A stretch of DNA of 45,901 nucleotides, taken from contig CACYKE010000016.1 of NCBI GenBank assembly GCA_902774925.1, positions 1 through 45,901 on the forward strand, in the 5' to 3' direction. A program made the translations under genes and the position numbers. Position 1 is the stretch's first letter; every line of letters starts with the position of its first letter. Below the pieces are notes generated by a model. The model did no database searches. It was not told the origin of the DNA and saw only the letters and a list, made by a program, of their open reading frames with translations. This DNA comes from an uncultured Prevotellaceae bacterium. Lineage in GTDB: Bacteria > Bacteroidota > Bacteroidia > Bacteroidales > Bacteroidaceae. Positions 42,220 through 45,901 of this stretch are shown one piece after another.

Positions 42220-45200
42220 TCATTTCACAGATACTTTCTTCGTATAATGACCACCGGCGGCACGGATGATATAAACACCACTGGAGTTTACGTTGGTTTC
42301 AACTGTCTCACCGGGCTGGATGGTATAAGCATCAATAGTCTGACCGTTGACGTTGACGATGCGCACGTCAGCCTCATCACGGAGCGACGATGTGACGACA
42401 ATTTTACGACGGCCAACGCCGAACAACAGGCTACCCTGTCCTACCTCACCCTTCGATGGGTCATCGTCGCCAATGGCAAATGACGAATCGCTGCTGTCGA
42501 AAGCGATGTACTTAGCCGCTCTTGTGGCCGGAGCAGACGAACTGCCTGGCACAAAGTACGGACGGAATGGAACAGGTGTTGCATTCGACTGCTTATCGAA
42601 CTGATTGCCTGCTGCCACCATCTGATAGCTTGTTCCAGTTACCACCGTGCTCATATAGTTGGGCACGAACATGTAGCCGTCGTCATCGATAGCTGCAGTA
42701 GCCTGCTCATCGTCGCTGACAGCGATGGTGATACCAGGAGGTATTGAAACGAAACTGATGGTCTGCTTGCCAAGTTTTGCAGGAGCAGGAGAGGCCGTGT
42801 TCTTAGCTTCGAAGCTGCCACTGAGGTCGAACTCATAGTAGGTCTTGCCCGGGAAGCCGATGATGTAAGGCTTAGCGGTAGCCAATAACGGATAAGCGGT
42901 CAGTTCCCGACCTGTTTCATAATAGGTCTGATAGGTGTCCGAATTGGCATCCTTCTGGGTGTTCTTGCTATAATAGTAGTCCCACAGGAAGGTATTATCT
43001 ACCTGCTTGTCGCTACCTGCTGCATCTGGATAATTGAAGGTCGTCTTAAATACTGTAGCATCATTAGTATCCACTGCACCACCCTTATATTCACGCAGCC
43101 AGTACTCATGGCCTATCTTCGCATCGCTACCCTCAATGGTGCGACTGCCACTATAGAAGTGGGTTATCTCACCCTTATCCTGTGTGGTTACCAATTCGGC
43201 AGTGAACGGCAGGCTGACGGTCTCCCATCCATTTCTCAGCAAGACATAGCTGTCGGGAACACGCTGATACCACATGCGATGAGTAGCATCGAATTGATAA
43301 CCAATAGGACAATTGAAGTCCTGCTTGTCCACCAACAGATGGTCGTTGGTGGCTGTGAGATCGCTTTGTACCAGATGACCATGGACTAATCCCCATTGGT
43401 CGATAGCTGAGGCTACACGTCTGTAAGATGTGCCGTTATCTGTGTCATAGGTACTATAGACGGGCTCCTGAGCGAAGTATTTAGTCAGCACGTCGTAGGT
43501 CTTCTTGTTAGCATACCCCTCGGTGGAGGCTTGGGCAGGAGCATAAACCAACATGTTTGGCGTCTGTCCGTTGGTGCTGATACCTTCCAAGCCAGCGTCA
43601 TCGAGCAGCGGTGAGTAGAATTTACCTGCCACAGCACCTGCACCCCAATTGGTATCGTTATGACCAGCGAAGTCAACGGCTGTCATGCCTAGATATGCAG
43701 GTGTCAGGTCGGTATCACTCGTAGTCTTTGGCTTGGTGTACGCCACCAGATAAGCCATCGGATTGAAGTGAGCTACACCCATCGTCTTGCTGCCGTAGTA
43801 GGCTGGAGCACGGTATACACGGTTGCTCTGTTCGCCCTTTGCCAGCAGAGAGACACTCTTATTGATGTGTGCCGGCAGCTCATCATGAGCGTGGTCTGTA
43901 TCGTAGCCATAAGTCAGCGTCTGTCCGAAGTAGATATAGTCATCGGGCCAGACAGGCGCAAACTTCACCTTCGTGTTGTTTTGTGCGTCGGTCTCTGTGT
44001 AGAGGCGGTCATCAATCGTGGCCGGTATCTCACCGTCAGCATAGCGGAAGTCACCGTCAGCGTAGCGAGATTCTACATAGCCGGCAGAGCATAAGCTCGG
44101 ATTACTACCATAGTATGCCGTCTGAGGTGCGGACGGAGTGCCATCTCCGTTCATGGTAATGTACTTGTAGTCTGTACCCTCGGAAAGTTCGTGGTCGCAA
44201 TAACGCTTATAGAGGTAGAATCCGTTCAGGTTGTAAGCCACCTCACCGTTGAAGAAGGCTGTGGCATCCTTGCGAGTCGGAATGCCATAAGTACTACCAG
44301 TATGATTGGTGTACTTATTAGTAGCATCAGCATCCTCCTGATAGTAGCAGTTCACGATACGGTAAGGTCTTTCTGCGGTCAAATCAGTAGGAGTACCGAA
44401 TACAGGCTTTGAAGTCTTAGCCGCAGTAGAAGAGGTGCTTACCCAGCAGTTCTCTACGTAGCCACTACCTGTTTCTGCCACACCGGCACCGGTGAAGGTA
44501 CCTGCCACGCCAAGGTTGTAGACATTACCACAGAGCTTCTGGAACAGAGAGTTGTTCAGGCCGCTGATGGTGTAGCCATCGCCATGGAAGTTACCGCCAA
44601 AGCAGGTCGTTGCACCGATAGGTGACCATTCGCCCGTGTGGTTGATGTTGCTATGCAGGATAAACTCGAGATCGGCACCACCCTTGACATGTGAGTCAAG
44701 AATGCTATGATCCTTGAGAGACCCTGTAGTAACCACACCATCGGTCACCTCTGCAGATGACTCATTGAGCAAACTGAGGTCATAGAAGTCCTTCAGCAGG
44801 TCAAGACCATTCTGCGACGTGCTGCTATAATCGTTGATGTATATCTTACTCTCACGCTTCAGACGATCCAGGGCATAGTCCACATGGAGATGGTTCTCCT
44901 TGTCATCCATCACCTTCTTCAGGTCGTGATAGTTGGCAACCGTGACAGGTACATGGTTAGAGTATGTCTTACCGAGATAGGTCTGAGCATAGTAAGCAAC
45001 ATAATAGCCATCTTGATACCAGTAGAGCGGGTCATTGCCTGGGTAATACTCTTTACCATTGGTGTGGCTCTCGGCATCGTCCACTTTCTCGTAGAGTTCC
45101 CATCCACCACCTGTTACCTCGTAGGCACCCGGTGTTACGGTAGGCGTACGCAACGTGACAGCTGTTCCTGGCAGGACGATGCCCGGCTTGGTGATGTCCT

Positions 45201-45901
45201 CAACATCAGGAATACCGCTCTTGAACTGGAGGTGGATATTCACCACGTGGCGCTCAGTAACAGGTGTGATGTGCATACCAGACTCATCACTTTCCTCGTA
45301 ATTGTACTCGTAAACCACAGTGATAATCTTATCCTTCGAGAGGTCGAAGATGTCAGAGTTACGCGATACAAAGAGCGTACTGGTTTCCATAGGAATCACA
45401 CCATGGATGGTGAAGCCCTTTTGCTTGTTAGTTAATTGACTATATGTGCTTTCATTGATGACTTCGCCAATGACATGATTACCTCCGTTAGACCAGTTCT
45501 CACGACAATAGTAGAACGTCTTTCCTGCATCTGCAGCCTCAAACGTAATTATCTCTATCTTGTTAGTCTTGGTATCATCAGTCAGGCTGGCATACGTAGC
45601 GCTGCTGATAACGGTTCCAACAGGATATGGTGTCTCACCAACGATAAAGAAATCTTTGACGACGTAATAGTCACCAGCTGCGGAAACGCCGATAGGTGCG
45701 TAGTGACGCTGCTCATTAGGCAGTGCCTCATATTCTGTACGAGTATATTCCTTACCATTCACCAAACCATAGTCCGAATCATTAGTGCCGTGGTATACTG
45801 CGGTGTAGTCGACAGGCTTCTCCAACGAGTAAATCATCTTATCCTTGTTGGCATCACTGTAGCTGTTATAGCCGTCGTACTGGTACTTCTGTCCTTCTGT
45901 T
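42220..45901 (-). CDS. C-terminal part of a giant secreted protein with T9SS sorting tail (5' end outside window)
   Basis: The frame is open to the window edge for another 21 codons beyond the ATG at 45837, so this is the last 1226 or so residues of a longer protein. Near the start are three short repeats of the form G-x-[VE]-[IY]-x4-Y-x2-L-x4-5-K (VNGKEYTRTEYEALPNE, VGTVISSATYASL, IGEVINESTYSQL). A GLUG-like segment (FGGNFHGDGYTISGLNN) lies near residue 420 of the visible part. The last 80 residues or so (VRIVNVNGQTIDAYTI to GGHYTKKVSVK) are a type A T9SS C-terminal domain, so the protein should be exported through the outer membrane and anchored or released by the sortase. Function and binding target are not visible. 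It is followed by the mini-gene and the YGGG giant gene. Confidence 0.82.
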   Translation of the reverse strand, partial: TEGQKYQYDGYNSYSDANKDKMIYSLEKPVDYTAVYHGTNDSDYGLVNGKEYTRTEYEALPNEQRHYAPIGVSAAGDYYVVKDFFIVGETPYPVGTVISSATYASLTDDTKTNKIEIITFEAADAGKTFYYCRENWSNGGNHVIGEVINESTYSQLTNKQKGFTIHGVIPMETSTLFVSRNSDIFDLSKDKIITVVYEYNYEESDESGMHITPVTERHVVNIHLQFKSGIPDVEDITKPGIVLPGTAVTLRTPTVTPGAYEVTGGGWELYEKVDDAESHTNGKEYYPGNDPLYWYQDGYYVAYYAQTYLGKTYSNHVPVTVANYHDLKKVMDDKENHLHVDYALDRLKRESKIYINDYSSTSQNGLDLLKDFYDLSLLNESSAEVTDGVVTTGSLKDHSILDSHVKGGADLEFILHSNINHTGEWSPIGATTCFGGNFHGDGYTISGLNNSLFQKLCGNVYNLGVAGTFTGAGVAETGSGYVENCWVSTSSTAAKTSKPVFGTPTDLTAERPYRIVNCYYQEDADATNKYTNHTGSTYGIPTRKDATAFFNGEVAYNLNGFYLYKRYCDHELSEGTDYKYITMNGDGTPSAPQTAYYGSNPSLCSAGYVESRYADGDFRYADGEIPATIDDRLYTETDAQNNTKVKFAPVWPDDYIYFGQTLTYGYDTDHAHDELPAHINKSVSLLAKGEQSNRVYRAPAYYGSKTMGVAHFNPMAYLVAYTKPKTTSDTDLTPAYLGMTAVDFAGHNDTNWGAGAVAGKFYSPLLDDAGLEGISTNGQTPNMLVYAPAQASTEGYANKKTYDVLTKYFAQEPVYSTYDTDNGTSYRRVASAIDQWGLVHGHLVQSDLTATNDHLLVDKQDFNCPIGYQFDATHRMWYQRVPDSYVLLRNGWETVSLPFTAELVTTQDKGEITHFYSGSRTIEGSDAKIGHEYWLREYKGGAVDTNDATVFKTTFNYPDAAGSDKQVDNTFLWDYYYSKNTQKDANSDTYQTYYETGRELTAYPLLATAKPYIIGFPGKTYYEFDLSGSFEAKNTASPAPAKLGKQTISFVSIPPGITIAVSDDEQATAAIDDDGYMFVPNYMSTVVTGTSYQMVAAGNQFDKQSNATPVPFRPYFVPGSSSAPATRAAKYIAFDSSDSSFAIGDDDPSKGEVGQGSLLFGVGRRKIVVTSSLRDEADVRIVNVNGQTIDAYTIQPGETVETNVNSSGVYIIRAAGGHYTKKVSVK

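Overview
The window is a chromosomal segment of a Bacteroidota bacterium, most likely Prevotella or a close relative. Four things point there: a long mraZ-to-ftsZ division and cell-wall cluster in the Bacteroidota gene order, promoters of the TAnnTTTG type, a glycine-lipid acyltransferase pair, and very large secreted proteins of which two end in type IX secretion (T9SS) sorting tails. I see no tRNA, rRNA, CRISPR, insertion sequence or phage gene.

Layout. Positions 1-6138 hold the end of asnS on the plus strand, then minus-strand genes for a LolD-like ABC ATPase, a CPA2 cation/proton antiporter, a sodium:solute symporter and an overlapping DapA/NanA-family lyase. Positions 6284-9010 hold the anaerobic ribonucleotide reductase operon nrdD-nrdG, with a long repeat-bearing leader. 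Positions 9022-24654 are the minus-strand dcw cluster, read as mraZ, rsmH, ftsL, ftsI (PASTA-bearing PBP), murE, mraY, murD, ftsW, murG, murC, ftsQ, ftsA, ftsZ. Its promoter carries three GTGGRG boxes at an exact 10-bp spacing, which look like the MraZ operator. Divergent from mraZ is a two-gene acyltransferase operon that I read as glsA-glsB (glycine lipids). After it come dgt, a ComEA-like helix-hairpin-helix protein and two tandem NSS-family transporters, all on the minus strand. A VanZ-like gene shares a symmetric divergent promoter with the second transporter.

Positions 32208-45901 are accessory. On the minus strand lie the end of a giant secreted protein with a T9SS tail, a 113-residue protein that is little more than a signal peptide, a short head and a T9SS tail, and a protein of up to 3146 residues built of FN3-like repeats, a GLUG-like segment and more than 30 YGGG-type repeats but with no recognisable sorting tail.

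The most unusual signal is a set of short-period tandem arrays scattered through the window. Several are 9-bp units made of a fixed hexamer plus three variable bases: TCTAGANNN at four sites (two inside the ComEA-like gene), ACTTCTNNN between ftsQ and ftsA, and TTAGGG-type units between ftsA and ftsZ. Others have 7-8, 11, 12 or 22-bp periods. Many contain the stop codon of the upstream gene. An 11/22-bp mosaic array lies in the N-terminal coding region of the giant gene, where it separates the start codon from the signal-peptide core. I do not know a name for these arrays.
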